NCBI GenBank assembly: GCA_013399695.1 | Contig: VXAU01006141.1 | Coordinates: forward strand, 1,215,405-1,279,404 | Length of the DNA: 64,000 bases | Direction of reading: 5' to 3' | DNA from: Formicarius rufipectus | Taxonomy: Eukaryota > Chordata > Aves > Passeriformes > Formicariidae | Shown: piece by piece, positions 33,701 to 45,567 of the stretch | Numbering within the stretch: position 1 is the stretch's first letter | Layout: every line of letters begins with the position of its first letter | Translations under genes and position numbers: made by a program | The notes under the pieces: generated by a model | What the model saw: the letters and a program-made list of their open reading frames with translations, nothing else | Told to the model about the DNA's origin: nothing | Databases searched by the model: none

Positions 33701-36700
33701 ATTTTATACACAGACTGGTCCAAAATTATCTTCATATGCAAATATGTAAATCAGTACTGCTTTTCTGTGGCACCCAAGGAACTGTCGAAACTTCCTTATA
33801 TTAGGTTTTGCAAGGTGGTTACCTCTGCAAAGCACTCCCATCCCCTGCAGACAAATGGCCATTGCTCAGTATTTCCTGCAGCAAGTCAAGTTTGCAGGGA
33901 CCATCAAGCCATACATTCAGACAAAAAAGATGTCAATCCCACTTGAATTAGCCTGCCAATAGCACTGCCTGACCAATTTCGTTGAATCAAAACATTTTAA
34001 GGCACTGAGACTGTGTTCATTCCCTATGGCTGACAGCTTCAATATCACTGCCATTGTCAATACTAAATCTGAAAGCAAAGGCACAGCAAGATGGAGCTAA
34101 CTCAATAAAGTTGATAGAAAAATGTTTTCACTTCATCTCATAGTCCCTCCTGAGGCTCATCTCCTGAGGAGAGGCCCTTGCACGTCTTGGTGGAAAGACA
34201 GCAGACATCATGCCATAACTCAAAGAAGAGAGGAGCACCTCATATACAGATCCTGGAGCTCTTGGACCTGTGCTCTCCAGCTCCACTGCTTTGCTCAGCC
34301 TTCCTCACACACCACAAAACCACTCTGGCCTGGCTGGCAGCGACAGGTATTGCACAACATCTGGTCTCTGACAGGTAATGGATTACTCTGACCTGTGTCA
34401 CCTGCTTTCTTTCAGAGCCAAGGCCAAGGGGGTGTGCTGGGAGATGGTTCAGCTTCTGCTGTGTGCAGATCTGTTTGTTCACCTTGAACGCCCCAGGAGC
34501 TTTCTGGCAATGTTATTAAAATTACCAGGGAAACTGCTCTGACTGAAAATTAGCAGCAGCACCCCAGGTATGTCTGCACTTGTGCGGATGTGAACGGATT
34601 ATTTCTGCTGCTGGAATACTTCCACTGTTGGGAAAAGCACAATTAATTACATCTGCTACTCAACGTACAATATCATCTATTAAAAACCATCTATGAATAA
34701 TCACATTTACCAGCACAAGTTTTGCGTATCCCTGAATCACCTTCCTGTGAGCAAATGCCAGACACTTTATAGAAGAGTTTATGACCCTACAGATTGAAGT
34801 CTAGAGGGAAAATCCTGCTGACCAGTCAGAGGAGATAAAGCGCCACAGCTGCTGAGCAGCATGTCCTTAAAATATTTGCTGTTCTTGATGCTGAAGGACA
34901 ACGGTGCCTCAGACAGGCCCCAGACTTTCACATCAAACCTGCAGCACACACAGGTACTGCTTTTGCAGTGCAGTTTGTTTAAGCAAATCAAAGGAGCTGG
35001 CTATGCTGCATCAGACAGTAACAGAACAGTAAAATGAAGATAAGAAAGAACACAGCAAGTGGGGAATGTGTGGACAAGGAAAAAGAGGTCCAGGAGGTAG
35101 CTGAACAGCAAGGAAAACAAAGGCAGCACAGGAGGGAAATGACTGAAAACAAAGAGCAGTGATTGCACCTGGACAGCTCCAATCTTTTAAAATTACTTCA
35201 GTTTAGAAAAATTATTTACTGAATCTTTTTTTCAAAGCCTTAAATTACATGAACAATTGTACTGTTTCAATTCAAGAAAAATGTCTATAATGAAGGAAAT
35301 TGATAAAGCTTTGTTGTTTAAGTGTTGCTATTGCTGGATAACATTACCCCAATTTACAAAAAAACCCCACCCCAATCCCTTTGGGCAAAACAGACACTAC
35401 CAAAATGCCACTCACATTATTATTCCTAAAGTGTTCCACAAACTGTATTTGTACTTAAAATTAAGCATGTGCATAATTACTGCAGCATCACAAGCCAACT
35501 TTTTTATTTTTTAATTTCACAAGGTTTACTTCCATCACAACAAAACAGCACAGCTTTAAGAAAGGAAAGCAATCTTGATTTTAAGAGTTTTTGATTATAG
35601 TTATGGTGAACTTCGGAAATACAGAGAGATTTAAGAATCTTCAAATGACTTCTGAATTCATACCCAAACACAATGAGGAAAATTTCCAAAAGCACTTAAG
35701 TGATGCAGAAGCACAAGCCCCAGGACTCTCACCTCCATTCCTGACATGCAGAAGTGCAGGATACTGCACAGCAGTAGTGGCTACCAATATCCCTCACACC
35801 ATTTACTTCTCAGGTTTTCCTGTAGTGTGTCTGGGACACCAAAACTAATGAAACACTGGAACTGTACTTTGTAGCTTAGACAAGCATTTTAAACCAAAAG
35901 GTCGAAGGAAAAAGCACTCTGGTAATCTGAAGCTCTAGACAGATCTAGACAATATGAGGCTTTCAGAATTAGAAAAGTTAATATACAGACATTATACATT
36001 CCAGTTCACAAAACACAGAAAATAATAAGCCTGCAGGATTCTCCTTTTTAAGATCACTGTTTTATCCAGTCTGTAAAAGCGCATGGAAGGAATTCACTTG
36101 GTAAACACAGTTATGAAGCACACATTTGTAAGAATGACTGCATTGTGGGGTGATGAATGCTCACTCAAGAAGCTGGTTAAGTACCAGCCAGAATATTACT
36201 CTGTATGCTTCTTCTTACCAGCAGAAGCTCCCAAGAAAAAAACCTAAAAAACAAAACACCAGTGCTATGCTTTTTGTCTTGCTTTACACTGAAAAAAAGT
36301 AAAACCAAAATTAAGTGAAGAAAGAGTTGATGGCAGCATCAAATAGCAAGGACACTAGTAAACTAAAGACTTTCTGCACAGATTACAGACCTACAGAGCA
36401 CCTTGACACAACTACAGCAAGAGTTCTTTTCAATATTGAATTTTTCTACATACTGAAAATTTAATTTCCACTTCTTTAGTGTGAGAATAATTTTTTAAAA
36501 GTTCCATTATTTTTTCAATATTTCATCACTCAAAATGCTCCTTGGGATTAAAGCCAGAGCAGAGGAATCTGGCATTACTCCTGTGAATCACTAGGCACCT
36601 GTTACAGTTCACTTGCTCCCCATCCCTATGCAGTGCCATAATTTCCCTGTGTGATTATGTACGTATCTTTCCTGGTTCACTTGGCACCCAATATACAAAT

Positions 36701-37783
36701 TGCTACACTCAGGAAAATAGAAACAGCTATCCAAACACCACCTGAGTTTGTGCTGCCTCACTGACCCCTAGATGGAAAGGTTGGATGCTGTTCAACAAGC
36801 TTCACTGCAAAGTCCTGAGTACTGGTGGGCAAACCCAGTTAAGTGCCACGTGGGCGTGCAGTCCTGCAACCTCAGCAGCAGTTGGGAAGGAGCTACAGAC
36901 ATTCAGCACAGCTAAGGTGATGGCTGGAGTAGCTGTCAATGACAGTGCAGACCACTTGGACAGAATCCAGATAATCAGAAGTCAGTCAACAGTGACCTAC
37001 AAATAGTCAAAGCAATGCAAAACACACAGGGAAGAGACAGAGGTAGAGATATCAACACCCTATCAAACCATGAAAAGCTGGTGCAAGCAGGAAGGGAATG
37101 CAGTCATGGGGGCAAAGAATAAAAAAAGTGAGCTTCAGTCACAGCCAGACAGATCCAGGTTTGATGTCTGTGATGAACTATTCATTACCCTGACAGGTGT
37201 CTAATGAGACAATAGCAAGCACAAGCATAGCCCAGGTAAATGCTAAGAGGCACTAACTCTAAGTCCAGTGAAGTTGCTACAGAGATGAGTCCCCTTCCAC
37301 ACATTCTCCTTTGCAAGGCTCGCTACACAACTAGCAATTTGTGCAAGTGCTTCTATGGCCAATTGAATTTTGCTGATGATCCCTCCCTTCTATGAAGGTC
37401 AACAAGTCCAGAAGGAGGTGGATGTGTTCACCTGAGCAGAAACCTACATTAGCAGAGGTGCCCTTCCATTTCAGACTACTGCCAGTGACAAGCATCAGTG
37501 GTCCCAATCACTGGGGAAGAAGTGTTCTCTGTTTGCTTTTTCTTCCCTGGTTGCTGGGCAACCACAGAATCTTTTACATCTGTAAATGCCACAAATATCT
37601 TATTTTGAGCCATTTTAATATTCAGCCTGGTGAAGAGCTGATTCACCAGCACTTTTCTTCAGATGGATATAATTAAGCTTTGCATTGTAGCGTGTGCCTC
37701 TGGAGTTGGTAATAGATTGACATTACACTAGATGACAATAGTAGGAAAAAACACAGGTTGAGCATCACTGTAAAAGGGACTGA
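33701..37783. other. Unique non-coding DNA
   Basis: The segment 34120-34500 is somewhat GC-richer and contains overlapping 66-89 codon frames with no recognised domain. An A/C-rich bit occurs near 35358. No gene or named repeat can be supported. Confidence 0.45.
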
Positions 37784-37821
37784 TGGACTGATCAGTCCAC
37801 AGTCTTCATCCTCCTGTGGAC
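37784..37821. repeat. Overlapping palindrome and hairpin
   Basis: TGGACTGATCAGTCCA (37784-37799) is a perfect 16-base palindrome. Its right half also pairs with a downstream segment: GTCCACAG (37795-37802) and CTGTGGAC (37814-37821) are exact reverse complements. The two structures are mutually exclusive. Confidence 0.85.
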
Positions 37822-40800
37822 CAAGCCTGTATCACAACGGCACTTAGAATCGGAATCCTTAGACATATACATGGAATTTTTTCTGCATGCATAAGTTATT
37901 CTGTTTCTACCTGGAAAACGTGTGCAAGAGATTAATAAACATAAAAGGTACATGACTGATGTAACAGTCATGAGTAAAATTACTGGCAGCGTAGGCCGTG
38001 CATAATTTCAATCCTGTTTGGTATCTCCTAACATATCTTGAAAAAAACAACAGACAAGGCCAATCAATAACCTTATGGATGTATACTTCTACCACTACAT
38101 GGCACCAATTATCAATTGCACTATTACACACTATCAATAATCTCATGTATAATACAGTAAGTAATCCAGCTCCCCCACTACCTGTCAAACTACTAACACA
38201 TGTTTTGCGGCAATCTTGCTGCGGGGGTGTAAGATTTTGCTATTCCCAGTTCTTTTTTCTGCTGTGCTGCCTTCCCTACGACACAAGCAGAAGAGAATAC
38301 ACACTTATGGTGCACTCATTGCCACGCAAACTTTGGTTTCAAGCATCTGAGCTGGAACTGCTGGTGCCACTGGGCTTGAGCAAAGAAACTGCATTACAAA
38401 TGGGACTGTGCTGAGGGGGCTCACATACTAACAACTCTTGCCAAGTCTGCCACAGGGTAGGAGGCTATGGCTGATAGCATCTTAAACTTCTGCACACAGA
38501 ATGCCTAAGCTATGCCCTAAAGCCTGCACAATGGCTCAGCAGAGTTACAGTAGCCACTGGTTTAAAGAAGTGAATGGAAGATAGGGAAGTACTGATTTTG
38601 TTTGTTCGCTTTAAAAAGCTTCTAAGCCATCACCACTTCCCTCAGGGGTACTGGGCACTTAACTGATCAACCTGTGCTTACTTACTGCTTTTGAAAACCC
38701 CTTTCTGCACAGTGATATTCCTGGTGTTGGCTGCTCTGCAAACCAGGAGGATTCTATCACTGACGTTTAAGGGGAACAAAACTATGTCAAGGCAAGAAAT
38801 TGTAAGAACCATTATCTTCCCTTTCAAATCTTCCAAGATGATGCAGGATGTAAAAGCTACTTCACATTTTTCCTGCAATGTAATGTAGTATATGTCAGGT
38901 GTTCCTCATATAAGCCCACTTTAGCGCACAGTAAGTCAGATTCAGACAATCTACAAACAATAATGAAAAAGCAAATGTTTCAAAACATCTCGTATAAGGG
39001 AAAAGAGAAAAAAAAGCTATTTATTTAAGATTCCAAGTTGTGACCTCATTGACCAACATGAAACAGTACACTAAAACCTTATCAAAGAAAGGAAGATTTT
39101 GCTGCTGACCTTAAGATAAACAAATGGAGTAAGATTCAAGAAAAATAATCCTTGAAATTATTTGCAAGCAATTTTTAAAATAGAAATTCTAATTTCCCCA
39201 TCAAATAGCAAGATAAAAACCAGGCAAGTGTAATAATTGTGTGAAAATTTTATATGTGATCTCAGTCAATTGATCTTAGAGCTCTCCACTCTTGTATTTC
39301 ATTTTAATGACAACCATGCAGAACAGATTCTCCTTTAAAGCAAAGTTGACATTTTAAAACTTAAGTACAAGTTCAGCTCTGGCACTGCATTAAAAACTAA
39401 AGCCATTGATTAGAAATATACTTTAGCTAAACCCCAAATATTTTAAATATTCTTCTTCAGAAAGTCTCCTAGATGCAGAAATTGCCTCAGAAAACCAAAC
39501 ACGAATATTTTTGATCATGTCCTTTATTTTTCTAAGCAATGATTTCTAATGAAACTCAGAAGCTCAGAGGTTACAACATCTTCCATAGAAAACTTGAGTA
39601 TCTTAAGAGTAAGTGGACTGCCCAGAAGATACAGTTTTTAGAAAGATACATCTATTAGAAAGAGAGCTAAAGTAACAGGGAGACTGTGCAAGGTTGCAGT
39701 AAGAATAATATCTGGTCTCAACCTCAGGACAAAGAGGTATGCCATCAGTCATGATTATGGGCAAAAAGTCATTATTCATTAACTTAAATGGCCTGGAAAA
39801 CAAAGCAAGCTTGGCTATTTGCAGCAAACGTGTAGGGAGGCTCACTCTTTCCTTGACTTCCTCAGGCTTTCAATGTCCTTGATCCACTTGCTTCGTCTCA
39901 GCCCATGCAACCTGGGTATAAATCTCTTCTAGCTCCTACACTTTAAACTGCCTTTTAATAAGATGTTGCGGAAAGGTACAACTTATTTGTATGCCTGCAA
40001 ACAGTGCAAGATCTATTTTTTAAATGTGTAGTACACATCAGCTACTCCTCAAGGTAGTTTTCTGCATCATGAAGATTCAGTATCTGCATTACAAATGATG
40101 TGGTGGCTGCTAGCAGACCAAAGATGTACAACTTCAGCAAGACCTCCTCAAGCATTTTCTTCCAAAACGTCTGTCACTTCATAGGCAGAAAAGCACATCA
40201 AATATGCTCCCAAATGTGCTTCTCTCAGGCAACACTGATTCTGATAATCTATGCAGAAAACTGCAGAATCACGGTCCCTTTACTATTTCCAGAGATGTGA
40301 AAGCTGAATTTAGCATGAATGTTGTGTTTCTGTCCCTTTTCTTATTTCTTAAGCAAGTTAAACACTATGTTAATTTCTGCAGTTCTTCACTTAGAACATG
40401 GCCCCCTCCAGCCACTTAACAAAAATAATGTTTTTTCCTTTGGGTTCACTCAAGTTTGACAATACAACAAAGAGATGGTGTCCAGAATCAAACCGTGTAC
40501 ATATGCAGTTCAATTCTATCATTGCCTCACTTGCCTTTTCACCAGTCATATTTTAATTCATCAGCATATTCCATTAAAAATTCACTTCTACAGTATTTGG
40601 CCTACTCTCAAACAATCCTCAGTACTACTGTGCCTCAAGCATTTTCTCTTTCTAACAAATACTTGTGTTGAAAAATCTTTCTCAATCTTTCTGAAGCTGT
40701 ATCTCACAACTGTGGATGTAACATAGCACTTACCCAAATTCAGCTTTTCTTTCTAAATTGTCTTGGTCTTTTTATGTTACTTCACTGTCCCTATTGACAT

Positions 40801-41038
40801 TCTGTAGAATTAGTGTTAAATTTGTAACTGTATCAGCAATATATTACTTTCTCTAATGATTCTTCTCCCTATCTAATCAGAGATGCTGTGCTAAATTTCA
40901 AGTGGATGAAAAGATAGTATTCATTTTAAGACAGGATGTTCCTATCTTTTGGTAACATGTCAACCAAAGAACAACTAAAGCATTTTTGCTCTTTTAAAAC
41001 TGTGACTGTTACGGCATTAATTGTATTAACTGTATTCC
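37822..41038. other. Unique non-coding DNA; longest non-repeat open frame
   Basis: The plus-strand frame at 37998-38414 (138 codons) is the longest here outside CR1. It has a Cys-rich middle and no recognised domain, no convincing Kozak context and overlaps a minus-strand frame, so I do not call it a gene. The rest shows no repeat family. Confidence 0.45.
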
Positions 41039-41091
41039 TCTAATCAGGTAATTAATCCGGTAACCTAATTAATTCACAGGTAACAATGACT
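41039..41091. promoter_or_regulatory. TAATTA cluster with inverted symmetry
   Basis: The stretch holds GGTAATTAATCC, GGTAACCTAATTAATT and CAGGTAAC in close succession: two TAATTA homeodomain-type cores in inverted symmetry around CCGGTAACC, and two GGTAAC words. This is compatible with a cluster of homeodomain sites but also with chance in AT-rich DNA. A long A/C tract starts 12 bases downstream. Confidence 0.25.
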
Positions 41092-41102
41092 GTAACAAGA
41101 TT

Positions 41103-41164
41103 AAAAAAAAAAAAAAACCAACCAAACACAAACAACAAAAGACCAAATAAACAAAAAAAACACC
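41103..41164. repeat. A/C-rich tract after an A15 run
   Basis: A run of about 15 A's leads into ACCAACCAAACACAAAC-type sequence with very few G or T. Confidence 0.85.
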
Positions 41165-42784
41165 ATATAAATTCCAGCAAAACCCAATTTGTCAATAACG
41201 TAACCTGACTTCACCACAGAACTACATCCTTCCCACCCCTTTGGCCTGCTCATAATAAAATTATGTTAAGTTATGAAAAATAAACCATTCCTTTACACTA
41301 TTTGAAGTAGATGATTTCATCAGTTCTAAAACTTAAGTTACAGAAATTTGACATACTAGCTTGGGTTGGCATCTGATAAATATTCAATTAAGCAATTATA
41401 TTAAAACCCAAAATTACTTGTAAAGAATAGCACTGCTAATAAAGCATAATGGTATTAAGACTCCTTTGCAGCAAAGATGAAAATCAGAATCCAGCACTTG
41501 ACATGCAGGTCAGACTTTCTGGTTACATTAACAGCACAGATTTATTGAGACTCCAGGTTACAACATCCCCAAACCAGATGCAGATTATGAAGGAAAGCCC
41601 GTAAGACAGAAGCAAGAAGACTGCAATAGAAGAGTGGACACAATGCATAAAATCCACCAGGATCAAGAGCACTGATGTTATTTTTGTTTCCCTGATTAAA
41701 CAGATCACGTAAAATGTCTTAGACTTTGAGATGATTCTGTCCTTCCCTGTTAATAGAGTCCTTATATCCTAGGTCCCCATGTGCCCAATGAAAAAGAAAT
41801 TATAGGTGCTTTACATAAAATGGAAACATGCAGAGGCAGTCAAACAGAAGGTGCTAGGGAAAATACAAAATATAGCAACAGAGCCAAAATAGCAAAAAGG
41901 AGCAAAACCAATGTCATATAAACCTACTTACAGTGAATTTACCATAGTGACCAATGGAAAAAAAGGCAAAGAAATTGATGTGAAACTATAGAAGTGAACT
42001 AGATACACTGTTCTATGGAATTTTTTCCTTATCTATTAAATCCTTTGTCATAATTTATATTTAAGCAGTATGGAAAAACTGAAGATGAACCACATGGTTA
42101 CATATATTTCAGCAATCACCAGAAATGTTTTTAACTTCATCCAAACTCTAACACTCCTTTCAACAGAAACCAAACTTTTCTCACTGTTCACAAAGCATTG
42201 CAGTGATGTGTCCAAATAATGACCATCTCTGAGTTTGCTGCTTTATTAGTAGGGTTTCAAAATTCCAGACAAAGCCAAATCATCTGCCCAAGTTGGAATG
42301 TAAGGAAAACATTTTCAAGTACTGACAAAAAGAATCTGGTAAAGAGATGACAAACATGGCACAAAGCAAACAAGCAAACGAACAAAAAAACCCCAGTGTC
42401 TTTTATTCCTTTTGTACAAAGTATGAAGTCTGCTTAGAAGTGGGTGTTAAATAAAATACCACGAGGAGTGTTTCTCCTCACATTAAATAACTGTAGATTC
42501 CTCAGGTTTTGACAGACAACTGAAAAATAATGAGTGTGTGAAATAATGACGGAATAAAGTACAGTGGCTTCTGACTTGGGCGGTTCTCATTAAAGAGAAA
42601 GGATGTTAAGTTATTTAAAATTCTTTGTTTACTTTTCATGTCTGTTTAAACCTGTTTTAATGTATACTCATGACAATTGATGGGATAAGCGCATACTGTG
42701 AAAAAATTTCTGCACTACTTGAGAGGATTCTTCAACCACAACAACCAGCCTCGGTCTTCCTGACCATTCTTACACAGAGAGCAG
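41165..42784. other. Unique non-coding DNA
   Basis: No gene or repeat family recognised. A small A/C-rich bit (AAGCAAACAAGCAAACGAAC...) lies near 42364-42395. Confidence 0.5.
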
Positions 42785-42788
42785 GAGG

Positions 42789-42897
42789 AAAAAAAAAAAC
42801 AAAAAAAACCCCAAAAAAACCCAACAAAAACAAACCCCCCAAAAAACCCCCACAACAAACAAACAAACAAAAAAACCCCCAAACCCCCCCCCCCCCC
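42789..42897. repeat. A/C-only tract with lengthening C-runs, C14 at the end
   Basis: Roughly 109 bases made almost only of A and C. C-runs of 4, 3, 6, 5, 5 and finally 14 (42884-42897) are separated by A-rich spacers with CAAA units. The minus strand therefore has at least five G-runs of three or more, a G-quadruplex-capable pattern, and the plus strand could fold as an i-motif. A chance plus-strand frame across it gives KNKPPKKPPQQ-type peptide. Confidence 0.92.
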
Positions 42898-43849
42898 ATA
42901 GGAAAATCAAAGAAAGAAGGAGCAGAAGATTAAAGAAATTCTGAACTGATTTCTTTTAGAGATGGAGAGGTCATGAAACTTGGAAGTAAGTTATAGAAGT
43001 TGGACATAATTTATACAAGTAAATGTTTTTCCTTGGACTTCACTGATAACTCTTAAATCCAGTTATTTTCACCTACTGAAGATCAGGCAGACCCACGTAT
43101 AGACTTATAATCAAGACAAGGGAAATGACTTTAAATCAATTGACTCCAGTTTAACCAGGAGACGGAAGAATATGGTTTAAATGGCTATGGCTGCCATAGG
43201 AAAATAGTCTAGAGGCTAACAGGGTGGTCCACCAGCAGCATTCCCACTGCTGGCTCCAGGAGACAATGGGTGCCCTGGATTTGGCAACCATTTTCTCCAT
43301 CTCAGGAACCTTGCAGACAGGCAAAGTCTCCTCAACACCATCACAACTATCTCTAGTAGCAACATTAACCTCTGCCCTGAGAGTCTGCTTGCACATCACA
43401 CACACTAGTCCTAAGTGGGCTGCATGAACTCCAGAATGTTCTCTGCAAATGTCTCTGTGGAAGCACTTCTGCATGGGCATGCTCTACTAACATCATTTCT
43501 TTTTTCCTATGCTCCACCTCGACATGAACTGATGTGAGACAGCCCACAGGGCACTGGAGTGGGCCAGTACATACCTTGAGGTCACTCTACAGCTATGGGG
43601 GTCAGAAACTGAAGAGTCTTTCCAAGGGGCAGCTGCCCAAGTGTGCTCACCATACAGGTGATGTGAACTCAGAGAAACCCCTTCAGTGGCAAAAGCGATC
43701 CCCTGGCACATAGGTATTTCAAATGCACCAGGCTGCAGCCTCTCTGCCAGCTCCTCCACAGATTTCCAAGATACCTGCTGCTCTTTTCCCCTTACACTCC
43801 CCATCCAAGGTTCCATCACACTGTGGGACTATCCAGGAGAACTGCCAAA
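42898..43849. other. Unexplained GC-richer block next to a CR1
   Basis: From about 43150 the sequence becomes richer in G and C and has staggered minus-strand open frames at 43151-43480 (109 codons), 43365-43547 and 43493-43819 (108 codons). None contains a domain I recognise. The block ends where a plus-strand CR1 begins, so it could be an older repeat interrupted by the CR1, a decayed pseudogene, or unique DNA. Confidence 0.3.
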
Positions 43850-44318
43850 GGTCGAAGGTGCTGGACCATGTCCAAAGAAAAGCAACAGTGCCAGTGAAGG
43901 ATCTAGAGCACAAGTCTTATGAGGCGTGGATGAGGGAACTGGGATTGTTTAGACTGGAGAAAAGGAAGCTCAGGGAGAATCTTATCACTCTCTACAAGTA
44001 CCCAAAAACTGGTTGTAATTAGATAGGTATTGGTCTCTTCTAGGCAAGAAGTGATAGGATGAAAGGAAATGGCCTCAAGTTGTGCCAAAGAGATTTAAAT
44101 AGAGTATTTGGAAATATTTCTTCACCAAAAAAGTTGTCAAGCATCAGAACAGGTCAGCCAGGAAAATGACAGAGTCACCATCTCTGAAGGTAATTAAAAG
44201 GTATGTAGATGGGGTGCTTAGGGATATGGTTTAGTGGTGGACTTGGCAGTGCTGTGTTAATGGTTTGACACAATGATCCAAGAGGTCGTTTCCAACCTAA
44301 ATGATTCTTTGATTCTAC
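43850..44318 (+). mobile_element. CR1: CR1 LINE 3' portion, 5'-truncated
   Basis: A plus-strand CR1 of about 470 bases. Its left part still encodes the last portion of ORF2: in the frame ending at 44022 one reads VQRKATVPVKDLEHKSYEAW and then LRENLITLY, the block that follows the reverse transcriptase in CR1. The untranslated tail follows, with 'gataggatgaaaggaaatgg', 'ttgtcaagcatcagaacagg', 'gtggacttggcagtgctgtg' and the terminal 'atgattctttgattct' ending near 44318. Stops and a degenerate frame show it is inactive. It corresponds to the same ORF2 region as 1732-1860 of the minus-strand copy, in the opposite orientation. Confidence 0.92.
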
Positions 44319-45473
44319 AACGCTATGCTTTAGTCACGTTCATGTGCAAAGCATTATAGGGAAATGTTCACCCAATTTCTCTGATGCCTCCAGGGTGCGC
44401 TGTCCAAATATCCAGCCATCCCTTCCCCGCCTTACTCTGCTACTTCTTTTCACATGTTTTAATTAATCATCAAAACTGCTTCTTTTCATTTTTGTCATAC
44501 AGCACAAAGAGGAATAGTAAGGTGACTTGCTGGCTAAGGCACTGCTGGCACCTGTCCCAGCGGAGAAAACCAATATGATCAGTGTCCAACAAAAGGTGCC
44601 AGTTGAAAAGTGTAAGAAATAGTGTGAGCAAGCAGAGTATGCCCACTCTGCTCATGTCTGGGTCCGACAGCAGACATCTACGGGTTCAAGAGGTTAGAGG
44701 CTACTTCTAGACTTGACACCAGCGACAGTTATTCTCCTTAAATGACTTGCTCTTTCTCCAACATGTCCTTTTTCTTTTTGGTTTCCATATGTCCTGGGTC
44801 AGTGAGGTCCATAATCCAGGATAAAGGTGCAGAAAAGAAACAAACTAAAAAAATCCAATCAATTTTTTCATGGCTGCTTGAAAATTCCTGCCTGTTCATT
44901 TCATTGATTACCTAATGAGTAATTCCTCCTCTATAAGAAAGATCAGATAAATTATTTATAGGCTTCCAACATTGCCCCATTCTTACTACGTTTATTATCT
45001 TAATCCAATTAGTGTTTGCTCAGATGAAAGTTGTGTTACAGTTCTGATCATATGTGATTTTTCTTAAATTACTTTAAAAGAAAACCCAACCAAAAAATCA
45101 ACAAGTCATAGTGTGTAATGATATTCACTCCTTTAAATAGTGATGCAATATATTCAGATTCTTAATTAGTAATAGAGTCACTGCTTAACACTAGTGATGA
45201 TGGTTATGGTTTTATCATCCTGATTTGGATGAAAGCAACAACTTGATACACGCATTGCAAAACTAGCATAAAATTTTGTTGTTACTTTTAATTAAACTAC
45301 CCTGAGTGAAGCGGATATTTTGAGGCAAAAAGGCTACTTTCTCATAACATATTTTGAATTTTAGAATAGTTCACTTTGCACAAAAATTAATGTCTTGTAA
45401 AAAATTGAACTATGATAATGGCCTGGTTCAGTCACTGTCTCATTCAAGAGTCTAGAGAGCTAGTAGATCCTCT
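44319..45473. other. Unique non-coding DNA
   Basis: No gene or repeat family recognised. Confidence 0.5.
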
Positions 45474-45567
45474 TAAAACAAACAATCAAACCAAAACAAA
45501 CCACAACAAAAACAAAACAAAAACAAAAAAGCCAACCAACCAACCAAAAAAAAAACCAACCACAAAA
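45474..45567. repeat. A/C-only tract with (CCAA)n
   Basis: About 94 bases of CAAAA, CCAAAACAAA and CCAACCAACCAACC units with hardly any G or T. Member of the recurring tract family. Confidence 0.9.

Noticed and set aside
34120..34520. GC-richer patch considered as a second LTR because of an AATAAAG word near 34104
   Set aside because: No TATA box at LTR spacing, no TG...CA ends and no similarity to the LTR at 8433 could be seen.
42670..42933. Lysine/proline/asparagine-rich frame that looks like a low-complexity protein
   Set aside because: It is a translation of the A/C-only tract.
45474..45567. Regularly spaced repeats considered as a CRISPR-like array
   Set aside because: The units are simple A/C low-complexity sequence without distinct spacers, and the genome is a vertebrate one.
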